A DNA stretch of 53,458 nt from Candidatus Cloacimonetes bacterium HGW-Cloacimonetes-1 (GTDB taxonomy: Bacteria; Cloacimonadota; Cloacimonadia; Cloacimonadales; Cloacimonadaceae): assembly GCA_002841975.1 (NCBI GenBank), contig PHBQ01000006.1, forward strand, positions 1 to 53,458. Reading direction: 5' to 3'. Of this stretch, positions 9,023 through 16,261 are shown piece after piece. The position numbers and the translations under genes are program-made. Numbering within the stretch: position 1 is the first letter of the stretch; the number at the start of each line of letters is the position of its first letter. The notes beneath the pieces were generated by a model. The model saw nothing but the letters and a program-made list of their open reading frames with translations. It was not told the origin of the DNA and searched no databases.

Positions 9023-11602
9023 CTACTTCATCAAGATAAGCTTTTTACGGATAGTAGCAAATTTATCATGTTTGATTTCAATAAAATAAATCCCGGCAGC
9101 GCATTTACGGGATCGGGCATCGCGCCCATCCCAGCGGAAATTGAGGTCTTTAGCGGCTGAAAACATGGCTTTATTGACCAATTGACCCTTCAGATTGTAG
9201 ATCCGGAGCTCTGTTTTGCCGGCTTTGCTGTAGCTCACATCGATGTTCAAATGCTCATCCCTGCCGATCATAAAAGGATTGGGGCCATATTTGATCACCG
9301 GAGGAGCCATCAACTCGTCCTCATTGGCACCCACCCAATACTCGATGTAATTGGTGGCAGGTGATTCAAATTGGTCATTGAAGGCGGTAACATAAAAGCG
9401 GTTATAGGGATAATTATAACCGAGGATATCAAAACTGGTCTGCTCAAAAGGAATCTCGTAGATTGTACCGGTGCTGCCTTCAAAGACGTTCCAATAGACC
9501 CGATAGCCCGTCCACACCGTGTTTGACACTGCCGGAGGCTGCCAGTAGAGGGAAGTGTTAAAGCACAGATTACGCGGATAGGGGAAGATTTCCATGGGAT
9601 GATAACGCCATTGGCTGCCCTCGGAAAGAGTCATAAGATTATCGGGAGTATCGATGAAGAGCTCTTCCACCTCGTAGTGAGCGCGCAAATGATCCCCTTC
9701 ATAATAGAATTTGTCCGTGGCGTAATGCTCATCGTAATAGGTCTGAGATACTTGCTGTCCGGAGGTAAGTCTTTGCCGGGAAAGCAGTCGATTGTATTGT
9801 TCAATAGGCCATACATAATCCATATCTATATCTGTAACTCGGATCGTCCCCAGCGTGTCCGTCACTTCTGTTTTTTGCCAAAATAACGGCAGTCCCACCA
9901 GAGATGTCCTTTGCCAGATGCTATTGGGAGGTAAGTTATAGGTGTATTCATTGGTAGCGGTGATGGCAGTGTGGCGTTTGAGATAGACATAATCCGTATC
10001 TTCATACAGATAGTTGATCTGCGACGGACTGTAAACAAAGAAGCCACTTTGCAGGGGATACACGATCTGGATGTCTTCCAGGGTCGGTGCGCCTATCTTT
10101 TCGTAGAGCCAGGGCTGCAGATCGGTCATTTCTATCGTTCCCAAATCAAGTTGTGCAACAGGAGTGATGGGCGTGGGAGTATTGATCCCGCCGCTACAAC
10201 CATAGACCTTAGCAGCAGAGTTTTGGATATCTGCAACCAATACCGGATAAAAGTCTTCGGCTAATGTGACTTCAAAACTGAATTGATTGGAATTGATTGG
10301 ATATGTGCCCAATACAGTTCCGGACGCAAAAGAAACCAGTTCCATGCGCACTTGCCCCAGGGTTTGGACTCCCGTGTAACTGTAGCTACCGCTGATCGTG
10401 ATAGGGCTACTATATGTCAAAAATGGTTCAAAGTCGATAGTGGGGAGTGCTGCGCTGTCCGAATGATCGGTGATATAGGAGGCGATTCCCGCAGCATCAT
10501 TGAAGTCCCAATAATTGTTTTCGGCAGAGATGATATTAGCGCTCTGGGAATAGGTGGCACAGACCACGGAGTGAGACACGTTATTGGCATCGATGTTGTT
10601 GCGGATTACGTTCTCACCCTGTGCCCAGGCATGATAGATACTCATGTTTCCCAGGCAGGGTCTGGCATTATTGGTGATATAAAATCCCGTAAAGTTACCG
10701 GTCACAATGTTACGCTCAAAATAGGGTTCCGAGGTCGCACCGCTCACCATAACGCCAGCTCCGGAATTCATGTCTCCCGGAATGAAGTTGTTACGGATCA
10801 CGTTGTCGTACAGATAGCCGGAGGCATTGAGCAGGTAAACGCCGGTCAGGTTACCCTCGATCAGATTGTGGTGAATAGTGGGATTGATGGCATTGGCACC
10901 TACTACGTCCCATGCCGTGATCCCCTGCCATTTGTTGGCATAGATGTGATTGTATGCAATGATGGGATCGTTGCTGCCATTTGAGGACTGGTTGGAGAGC
11001 TGGATCGCTCCCCGATAGGTAGAACTGAGGCCATTATTCGTAATTTGGCATTGCAGTATCTGAGTATTGCTGTTCTGCGAGATCAGGATTCCATTCTCAC
11101 CATTGGATTCAATTCTGCAATCGGAGATATACACCGTAGGTGGATTGGGATTACCGATCGCATAGGTATGAAGTCCCTTGGTGTTGTGATAAAGATGGCT
11201 ATTTACTACCGAAAAGGGGGAATCAATCGAATTGATCCCGTATTCGGCATCTTCGATGTAGCAATATCCGAAAATACTGGTAGCTGTGGTGCTTTCCAAG
11301 CGTATCCCATTCCAGAAAGTAAAGGAGGGAGCTCCGGGATTGACAAAACGGATGCTATCTGCCTCGGTTCCAATAGCAATGATAGATCCGGCGGCAGTAA
11401 TATAAAAATCTCCGGTGATTTCCACCAGAACTCCCGGCTGGATATTCAGTATTTCACCCGCTGGAACTGTGACATCGCCGACGACCTGGTAAGGATTGTT
11501 GTTCGCGCTCCATGTGCCGGATTGAGCTCCGCTAACGGTAACTGCCATGATAAATGAATAGCTGATACATAAGAAAACAATCAAGATTTGAACACGCTTC
11601 AT
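9023..11602 (-). CDS. Secreted right-handed beta-helix protein with FlgD-like C-terminal sorting domain
   Basis: This is an 859-residue exported protein. An N-terminal signal peptide (KRVQILIVFLCISYSFIMAVTV) is followed by a parallel beta-helix (residues about 35-390) rich in short repeats of the NosD/pectate-lyase type, such as NSHLYHNTKGLHTY and RNNFIPGDM. A fibronectin-III-like segment sits near residue 690-760. The C-terminal 85 residues are the sorting domain: YGPNPF, ELRIYNLKGQLV, FRWDGRD, AAGIYFIEIKHD and the final KKLILMK. The same tail ends the proteins at 38794 and 41414. A surface or extracellular role in polysaccharide binding or degradation is plausible, but no catalytic motif is recognised. 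AAGGA precedes the ATG. Confidence 0.85.
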   Translation of the reverse strand: MKRVQILIVFLCISYSFIMAVTVSGAQSGTWSANNNPYQVVGDVTVPAGEILNIQPGVLVEITGDFYITAAGSIIAIGTEADSIRFVNPGAPSFTFWNGIRLESTTATSIFGYCYIEDAEYGINSIDSPFSVVNSHLYHNTKGLHTYAIGNPNPPTVYISDCRIESNGENGILISQNSNTQILQCQITNNGLSSTYRGAIQLSNQSSNGSNDPIIAYNHIYANKWQGITAWDVVGANAINPTIHHNLIEGNLTGVYLLNASGYLYDNVIRNNFIPGDMNSGAGVMVSGATSEPYFERNIVTGNFTGFYITNNARPCLGNMSIYHAWAQGENVIRNNIDANNVSHSVVCATYSQSANIISAENNYWDFNDAAGIASYITDHSDSAALPTIDFEPFLTYSSPITISGSYSYTGVQTLGQVRMELVSFASGTVLGTYPINSNQFSFEVTLAEDFYPVLVADIQNSAAKVYGCSGGINTPTPITPVAQLDLGTIEMTDLQPWLYEKIGAPTLEDIQIVYPLQSGFFVYSPSQINYLYEDTDYVYLKRHTAITATNEYTYNLPPNSIWQRTSLVGLPLFWQKTEVTDTLGTIRVTDIDMDYVWPIEQYNRLLSRQRLTSGQQVSQTYYDEHYATDKFYYEGDHLRAHYEVEELFIDTPDNLMTLSEGSQWRYHPMEIFPYPRNLCFNTSLYWQPPAVSNTVWTGYRVYWNVFEGSTGTIYEIPFEQTSFDILGYNYPYNRFYVTAFNDQFESPATNYIEYWVGANEDELMAPPVIKYGPNPFMIGRDEHLNIDVSYSKAGKTELRIYNLKGQLVNKAMFSAAKDLNFRWDGRDARSRKCAAGIYFIEIKHDKFATIRKKLILMK

Positions 11603-11665
11603 AATTCACATCCTTACAAGATATTTATCTTGTGTAATAAGAAGATTGTTCCCCAATCTGTCAAT

Positions 11666-11693
11666 AAAAAAAAAGCTGTCCACCGGACAGCTT
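11666..11693 (-). terminator. Rho-independent terminator of the ferredoxin gene
   Basis: A perfect 9-bp stem (AAGCTGTCC / GGACAGCTT) with a 3-base loop is followed on the minus strand by nine T residues. It lies 27 bases after the ferredoxin stop codon. Confidence 0.93.
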
Positions 11694-11719
11694 CTAATGA
11701 TTTCAATTTGTAAAGTAAC

Positions 11720-11890
11720 TTATTCGGAAATAGCTTGGACTGGGCAAGTAGCAACGCAAGCACCGCAATCAATGCAAGTGTCGTCGTCACATACAGCTTT
11801 GTCAGCTTCCATAGAAAGTGCACTTACGGGGCAAACACCTACGCAAGCGCCGCAGCCGATGCATGTATCTTTGTCAATTTTAATAGCCAT
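11720..11890 (-). CDS. 2[4Fe-4S] ferredoxin, 56 residues
   Basis: A short gene of 56 codons encodes a clostridial-type ferredoxin, MAIKIDKDTCIGCGACVGVC onwards. Two full CxxCxxCxxxCP clusters are visible: CIGCGACVGVCP and CIDCGACVATCP. Each binds one [4Fe-4S] centre, making it a low-potential electron carrier in the cytoplasm for anaerobic enzymes such as oxidoreductases or hydrogenase. AAAGGAGT lies 6 bases before the ATG, and a strong terminator follows. It is therefore a single-gene unit. The longer minus-strand open frame at 11614-11823 overlaps it in another frame and is spurious. Confidence 0.95.
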   Translation of the reverse strand: MAIKIDKDTCIGCGACVGVCPVSALSMEADKAVCDDDTCIDCGACVATCPVQAISE

Positions 11891-11950
11891 GAGAGACTCC
11901 TTTATCTTTTGTGCTATGTTCAGATTTATATTGGATCAGTCAAGCACTTT

Positions 11951-12700
11951 TTAGCTTTTTGCTTTTGCTTGGTTTGCTACTGCCTGTTCGGCTTTTGCCA
12001 CTTCATCGGCATCGGCGAGGTAGTAACTGCGGATTACACTGAGATCTTCGTTAAATTCATAAACCAGTGGAATCCCCGTGGGAATATTGAGCGCTACAAT
12101 TTCATCATCCCCGATTTTGTTCAGGGATTTGACGATGGCGCGCAGACTGTTGCCATGAGCAGCGATGATTAAGTTTTTGCCGGCTTTGATGCGGGGGACT
12201 ATGATTTCGTCCCAAAAAGGCATGGTCCTGGCACAGGTGAGTTCCAATGATTCTGCCACCGGTAACTGATCCGGACTCAAATCTTTGTAGCGGGCATCTT
12301 TGCCGGGGTAACGAGGATCATCCAAGTCCAATGCTGGTGGCGGGACGTCAAAGCTACGTCGCCAGATTTTTACCTGATCTTCGCCGTACTTCTCGGCAGT
12401 TTCAGCCTTGTTAAGCCCCTGTAAAGCACCATAATGCCGCTCGTTCAAACGCCAATCCCGTTGCACTGGTAACCACATGAGATCCATCTCATCCAGAGTA
12501 ATCCAGAGCGTGCGAATGGCTCTTTTGAGCACGGATGTCCAGGCTTCATCAAAGACAAATCCTGCTTCTTTAAGGCGTTTTCCCGCAGTATGAGCTTCGG
12601 TGACACCGCGTTCGGAAAGATCTACATCGGTCCAGCCGGTGAAGAGGTTTTCTTTGTTCCATACGCTTTCGCCATGACGGATCAAAACTATTTTGTACAT
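11951..12700 (-). CDS. gpmA: 2,3-bisphosphoglycerate-dependent phosphoglycerate mutase
   Basis: GpmA interconverts 3- and 2-phosphoglycerate in glycolysis and gluconeogenesis. The 249-residue length is standard. The phosphohistidine motif [10 protein letters not shown] is at the N-terminus, with [40 protein letters not shown] and the second catalytic His in [10 protein letters not shown] all conserved. A C-terminal Ala/Lys-rich tail ([14 protein letters not shown]) is extra. GGAG lies 9 bases before the ATG, inside the end of the adenosyltransferase gene, whose stop overlaps the start by one base. fba and gap of the same pathway lie at 25361-27350. Confidence 0.96.
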   Translation of the reverse strand: MYKIVLIRHGESVWNKENLFTGWTDVDLSERGVTEAHTAGKRLKEAGFVFDEAWTSVLKRAIRTLWITLDEMDLMWLPVQRDWRLNERHYGALQGLNKAETAEKYGEDQVKIWRRSFDVPPPALDLDDPRYPGKDARYKDLSPDQLPVAESLELTCARTMPFWDEIIVPRIKAGKNLIIAAHGNSLRAIVKSLNKIGDDEIVALNIPTGIPLVYEFNEDLSVIRSYYLADADEVAKAEQAVANQAKAKS

Positions 12701-13257
12701 TATATATCTCCTTTACAATCAATCATATCGGGCTTTGTCTTGTATACGATGGCTCCGTCCAGGTGCTCTACCCAGCGTGCCATCATAAAAAAGAAATCTG
12801 AGAGGCGATTACAAAATTCCAGGAGGGCAGGAGCCAGCTCTTCCGTGCGCGAGAGAGCTATCACCCGGCGTTCCGCACGCCTGGCAATGGTCCTGCAAAC
12901 ATCCAGATGTGCCGATGGAATTGTGGAGCCGGGGATCACAAAGCCTGTCAGGTGGAGCCGTGATTCATATTCGCGGATCACATTGGTCAGGGCTTCGGCA
13001 TCGGATATACAGATGGGAACTACGTATTCTTTGCTCCGCGACGCGAGCTGTCCCATCACTCGATAGAGCTTGTTTTGCAGATCGAGCAAGAGCTCCAGAA
13101 TATCTGTCTGTTTGATATAGTGTTTAGCAACACCGATCTGAGCATCAAGCTCGTCCAAAGTGCCGTAGGCATCGACGCGGATATCGTCCTTCCAGACTCT
13201 TTCCCCGCTCCAGAGCGAAGTCTGCCCCTGGTCCCCGGTCTTAGTCGTGATACTCAT
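12700..13257 (-). CDS. PduO-type ATP:cob(I)alamin adenosyltransferase
   Basis: This enzyme transfers the adenosyl group of ATP to cob(I)alamin to make coenzyme B12. The 185-residue protein has the PduO/MMAB signature: [20 protein letters not shown] near the start (ATP-binding), [14 protein letters not shown] and the C-terminal [15 protein letters not shown]. It would support B12-dependent enzymes such as methylmalonyl-CoA mutase, which are common in propionate- and amino-acid-fermenting anaerobes. No such enzyme is in the window. It lies 4 bases after ridA and overlaps gpmA by one base, so these three probably form one transcript. Confidence 0.92.
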   Translation of the reverse strand: MSITTKTGDQGQTSLWSGERVWKDDIRVDAYGTLDELDAQIGVAKHYIKQTDILELLLDLQNKLYRVMGQLASRSKEYVVPICISDAEALTNVIREYESRLHLTGFVIPGSTIPSAHLDVCRTIARRAERRVIALSRTEELAPALLEFCNRLSDFFFMMARWVEHLDGAIVYKTKPDMIDCKGDI

Positions 13258-13261
13258 CGCT

Positions 13262-13633
13262 TTATTTGGCAGCGATTACAGATATCTCTACCAAGCCATC
13301 TTTGGGTAAACGAGCCACTTGTACGGCTTCTCTGGCAGGATAGGGAGTACTGAAATGCTTGGCATAAATCTCGTTTAAAGCGGCAAAATCGTTCATGTCT
13401 TTGAGGAAGACAGAGACTTTGACGATGTTTGTACAGCTCATACCGGCGGCATCAAGGATAGCTTTGATATTTGCAAAGACGAGGTTTGTCTGTTCCACAA
13501 AACTCTCTGCCATTGTGCCGGATACAGGATCGATACCCAATTGACCGGACATAAATAACATATTGTTGCTTAAAACTGCTTGTGAATAGGGTCCGATGGC
13601 CCCGGGAGCTTTGTGTGTGTGAATCGCTTGCAT
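13262..13633 (-). CDS. ridA: RidA family enamine/imine deaminase
   Basis: RidA hydrolyses reactive 2-aminoacrylate-type enamines released by PLP enzymes. The 123-residue length is typical of the trimeric YjgF/YER057c/UK114 family. Conserved features are APGAIGPYSQAV near the N-terminus, FMSGQLGIDP, and PAREAVQVARLPKDGLVEI, whose Arg binds the substrate carboxylate and is needed for deaminase activity. AAGGAG lies 6 bases before the ATG. It follows the HisRS-like gene by 9 bases and precedes the adenosyltransferase by 4. Confidence 0.95.
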   Translation of the reverse strand: MQAIHTHKAPGAIGPYSQAVLSNNMLFMSGQLGIDPVSGTMAESFVEQTNLVFANIKAILDAAGMSCTNIVKVSVFLKDMNDFAALNEIYAKHFSTPYPAREAVQVARLPKDGLVEISVIAAK

Positions 13634-13642
13634 GTGATCTCC

Positions 13643-14929
13643 TTATTTTTCTTGAATTGTTGCTTTTCGTGCGATCAGGATTTCATTGATGATCTGATTG
13701 AGGGCGGTATAATCCTGATGTTCTTTTCCCAGATTGCGGATCAATACTTTTCCCTCGCGGATGTTTTCTTCCCGCAGGATGATCATCACGTTGCAGCCTT
13801 TTCGTATAGCTGTCTTGATCTCTACCTCGGTCGGTAAAATATCCGCACTCAGGATTGTGATAATGTTCTGTTCATGTAATTCCTGAGCTATTTGCAGCAT
13901 CATGATCTCCATATCCTGGGTTTGGGCGCAGATGTAAACTGCAAAGGGAGTGAGGTTCTCCCGGAAGAGATTCCGCTCGTGCATGATCTCAAATACGGTA
14001 TCGAGATTGATGTAGAAACCTACGGCAGGGATCTTTTTGCCGGTGATCATCTGGGATAGATAGTCATAACGACCGCCACCGCCGATCACGGTAGGTACTC
14101 CCCGGAGGTCTGCAATGATGTCAAAAACAGTTTCGTTGTAATAGGAGAAGTTTTTGAAGAGATGATCGTTGACTTTGTACTCATTTGCCAGATTCGCCTG
14201 GATTTTCTTGACTTTATGGAAATTGATTTTACACTTTTCACAGAGATAGTTCTGGATCTGGGGACCCTGATGGGCGATTACATTACAGCCATCGTCTTGG
14301 CAACAGGTATCCGCCAAAGGATTGTTGAGGAGCTCAGTATAGCAGTGGGCACACAAGTTTTCCTTGTGGTTATCGATGTGTTGCCGCATGTCCCGGAAAA
14401 AATCTACCCGGCATTCTTCACAGCCGTAACTATTGATCTCCAGACGTGCATCTTGCAAACCCAGCTGATGAATGAGTCTCATACCCAAACTGATGATCTC
14501 ATTTTCGGACAAAATACTGTCACTGCCCAAAAGCTCTACACCTAATTGATAGAACTCCATAGGCTGATGATTTTTGTCTTTACGAAACATCGGGCCGTGG
14601 TAGTAAAACCTGTGGATGTCCCCATCCTGAAACCGTTTGGCAGTATGGTGCAGTACGCTGATCGTGCCTTCCGGGCGCAAAGACAGCAGGCTCACGTTGT
14701 CGTCGGGAGCGGTTAAGCTCAATACTTGTTTGGTAACCTGGCTGGCTTCAATGACGTCCATCAAGGCGGTGATGCCATCGTGTAAAACGGAATAATCCTG
14801 CAAGACCGACAGGCGGATTTCCTGATAATTGTGCAAGGACAGCACATTGTCTATCTGTTGCTCGATTATCTTCCATTTCCACACATCTTCCGGCATAAAC
14901 TCATGGAAGCTTCTTAACTTGTCAGACAT
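13643..14929 (-). CDS. Histidyl-tRNA synthetase-like class II protein with altered active-site motifs
   Basis: This 428-residue protein has the full HisRS layout: a class II core, a cysteine-rich insert (CEEC at 170-173, CAHC at 193-196, CEKC at 230-233) and a C-terminal anticodon-binding domain. LSLRPEGT and GGGGRYDYL are conserved. Two motifs differ from canonical HisRS. Motif 2 reads GPMFRKDKNHQPMEF instead of the usual FRxERPQxGRYRQF. The HisA motif LVRGLDYY reads LFKNFSYY, putting Lys259 where the catalytic Arg is expected. It may be a divergent working HisRS or a paralogue with another role. HisZ is less likely because HisZ lacks the anticodon domain. GGAG lies before the ATG; ridA follows by 9 bases. 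Confidence 0.8.
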   Translation of the reverse strand: MSDKLRSFHEFMPEDVWKWKIIEQQIDNVLSLHNYQEIRLSVLQDYSVLHDGITALMDVIEASQVTKQVLSLTAPDDNVSLLSLRPEGTISVLHHTAKRFQDGDIHRFYYHGPMFRKDKNHQPMEFYQLGVELLGSDSILSENEIISLGMRLIHQLGLQDARLEINSYGCEECRVDFFRDMRQHIDNHKENLCAHCYTELLNNPLADTCCQDDGCNVIAHQGPQIQNYLCEKCKINFHKVKKIQANLANEYKVNDHLFKNFSYYNETVFDIIADLRGVPTVIGGGGRYDYLSQMITGKKIPAVGFYINLDTVFEIMHERNLFRENLTPFAVYICAQTQDMEIMMLQIAQELHEQNIITILSADILPTEVEIKTAIRKGCNVMIILREENIREGKVLIRNLGKEHQDYTALNQIINEILIARKATIQEK

Positions 14930-15070
14930 TCACTCTCCAATATCGTTGATTGCATCATTATGAAAAGGTAAACATAATCTGTCAACATAATTCATCACAA
15001 ATGGGATCGTATCATCAGTTCGGGATCGTAACAATTCATCGCATTCAGGGTCTATCATCACATTCATGTT

Positions 15071-15153
15071 GTAGGGGCGACCGGCGGGTCGCCCGCAATC
15101 AATGCGACGGAATTAGGTACATCTGGATCGGGCGAACCGCCGTTCGCCCCTAC
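15071..15153. repeat. GC-rich inverted repeat element, two arms
   Basis: The left arm at 15071-15094 contains GGGCGACCGGCGGGTCGCCC. The right arm at 15130-15153 is its reverse complement with two mismatches. Each arm is itself a hairpin. The left arm recurs exactly at 24606-24629. This is a REP-like dispersed element, sitting in the 274-base gap between the HisRS-like gene and the 308-aa gene, which holds nothing else recognisable. It could act as a terminator for the 308-aa gene. Confidence 0.8.
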
Positions 15154-15203
15154 GGGTTCGCTTTCTGCAGTAACGTCGTCCTGCTCTGCAGGATTCACAT
15201 CAT

Positions 15204-16130
15204 CTAAACTTCGATCAATGTAACTTTTAGATCTGTGTGATCCTCGTGATCAAGCGCGTTGAAGATTACCTTGCAACTTCTATCCGCATTGCTGGACTTC
15301 AGCTTTCTTTTGATTCTCTCATAACGACGGGTATCGATTTTGATGCTCAATTCCTTCACTTCGTTTTGCTCGGCACTGTCAATGAGGCCATTGACTTTGT
15401 CCAGATCGGTATCTTCACAAGTTTCCGGGAGGCTAAACCACTGGATGTAATCCGGAATATCGTCTTCGCTATAGGCATCTTCGGGTGCAACATACTCATA
15501 GCACAGAAGCGTCGTCTCATCGAGATCTTCGGTGGTAAGCGCTTCGACATAAGCTATTTGTTCGGCAAGCTCTTCCAGATATTCATCATGTTTGTCATAT
15601 TCATCGGTCGTGATTTCAACCTCTAGGAACGCCAAACCTTGTTCATATCCTTCCAGCAGTACATCTTTCAGATTCTCTTTGTGCAGCGCCTTGGAGTTAT
15701 CAAGCTTATTGATAAAGCTCTCGATTCCTTTCAAAAAAGGAGTAATGACCTCGCCCATATCCAAATCGTCATCATCTTTATCCACTTGACTCACTTTCCA
15801 TTTCAGAGGAGTAATATAGGCTTTGGCTTCCTTGTAATGGGAGATCAAGCTCACTGTGTCTCCTGCGACGCTCAGCTCCAAATGGTAGGGGCAATAGCTC
15901 TTGATCAGCTCAAATTGCTCCTGATAATGTTCCAAAAAGTCCTTGCTGACTTCGATCTCGAGAGTATCAAAACCTCGAAGGTAGTGCTTTTTCATGAGAT
16001 CGGTAATGTTGTTTAGGTCCTTACCTGCATTCTGTGGGTCTGTGACGCCACTGAATTCTTTCTCACCAGATTCATTCATGCGGGAGGAATGTGTATCCTC
16101 GTAACTGATTCTACATGCGTTTGTGTTCAT
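15204..16130 (-). CDS. Acidic 308-aa protein made of three repeated modules, function unknown
   Basis: No known family is recognised. The protein is strongly acidic (a run of DKDDDDLDMGE near residue 117). Three segments share a pattern: a short amphipathic helix, then a strand, then a charged helix with spaced Tyr. They are NNITDLMKK...FDTLEIEVSKDFLEHYQ (about 40-70), ENLKDVLLE...LAFLEVEITTDEYDKHD (about 152-182) and LDKVNGLID...VKELSIKIDTRRYERIK (about 243-274). GAGG lies 7 bases before the ATG. It follows the GTPase terminator on the same strand and has its own promoter-like box at 16171-16203, which resembles the one before the 100-aa gene at 23862. No signal peptide is seen, so it is probably cytoplasmic. 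Confidence 0.75.
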   Translation of the reverse strand: MNTNACRISYEDTHSSRMNESGEKEFSGVTDPQNAGKDLNNITDLMKKHYLRGFDTLEIEVSKDFLEHYQEQFELIKSYCPYHLELSVAGDTVSLISHYKEAKAYITPLKWKVSQVDKDDDDLDMGEVITPFLKGIESFINKLDNSKALHKENLKDVLLEGYEQGLAFLEVEITTDEYDKHDEYLEELAEQIAYVEALTTEDLDETTLLCYEYVAPEDAYSEDDIPDYIQWFSLPETCEDTDLDKVNGLIDSAEQNEVKELSIKIDTRRYERIKRKLKSSNADRSCKVIFNALDHEDHTDLKVTLIEV

Positions 16131-16170
16131 GATTTACCTCACTTGTATTGTGTTTTTCATGTATGAAGTG

Positions 16171-16203
16171 ATGATAAACCACGAGCTGGACAGATTAGGG
16201 GTA
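16171..16203 (-). promoter_or_regulatory. Promoter-like box of the 308-aa gene, shared with the 23862 gene
   Basis: On the minus strand it reads TACCCCTAATCTGTCCA, then a spacer, then GTTTATCAT containing a TATCAT -10-like hexamer. The box at 23894-23926 matches at about 26 of 33 positions. The -10-like end lies 41 bases before the ATG. There is no good -35 hexamer, which suggests an activator-dependent promoter. Confidence 0.55.
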
Positions 16204-16209
16204 GGGGGC

Positions 16210-16236
16210 AAAAAAAGCCGGAATTTACTCCGGCTT
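16210..16236 (-). terminator. Rho-independent terminator of the dynamin GTPase operon
   Basis: AGCCGGA / TCCGGCT forms a 7-bp stem with a 6-base loop, followed on the minus strand by seven T residues. It lies 26 bases after the stop of the third GTPase gene. Confidence 0.9.
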
Positions 16237-16261
16237 CATAAAATATCTGGCTTCAGAGACA

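Noticed and set aside
11614-11823. Minus-strand frame of 69 codons with a hydrophobic stretch
   Set aside because: It covers the ferredoxin and its terminator in another frame; the ferredoxin is clearly the real gene.
13643-14929. HisZ (ATP phosphoribosyltransferase regulatory subunit)
   Set aside because: The C-terminal anticodon-binding domain and the cysteine-rich insert are present, which HisZ lacks, and no histidine biosynthesis gene is nearby.
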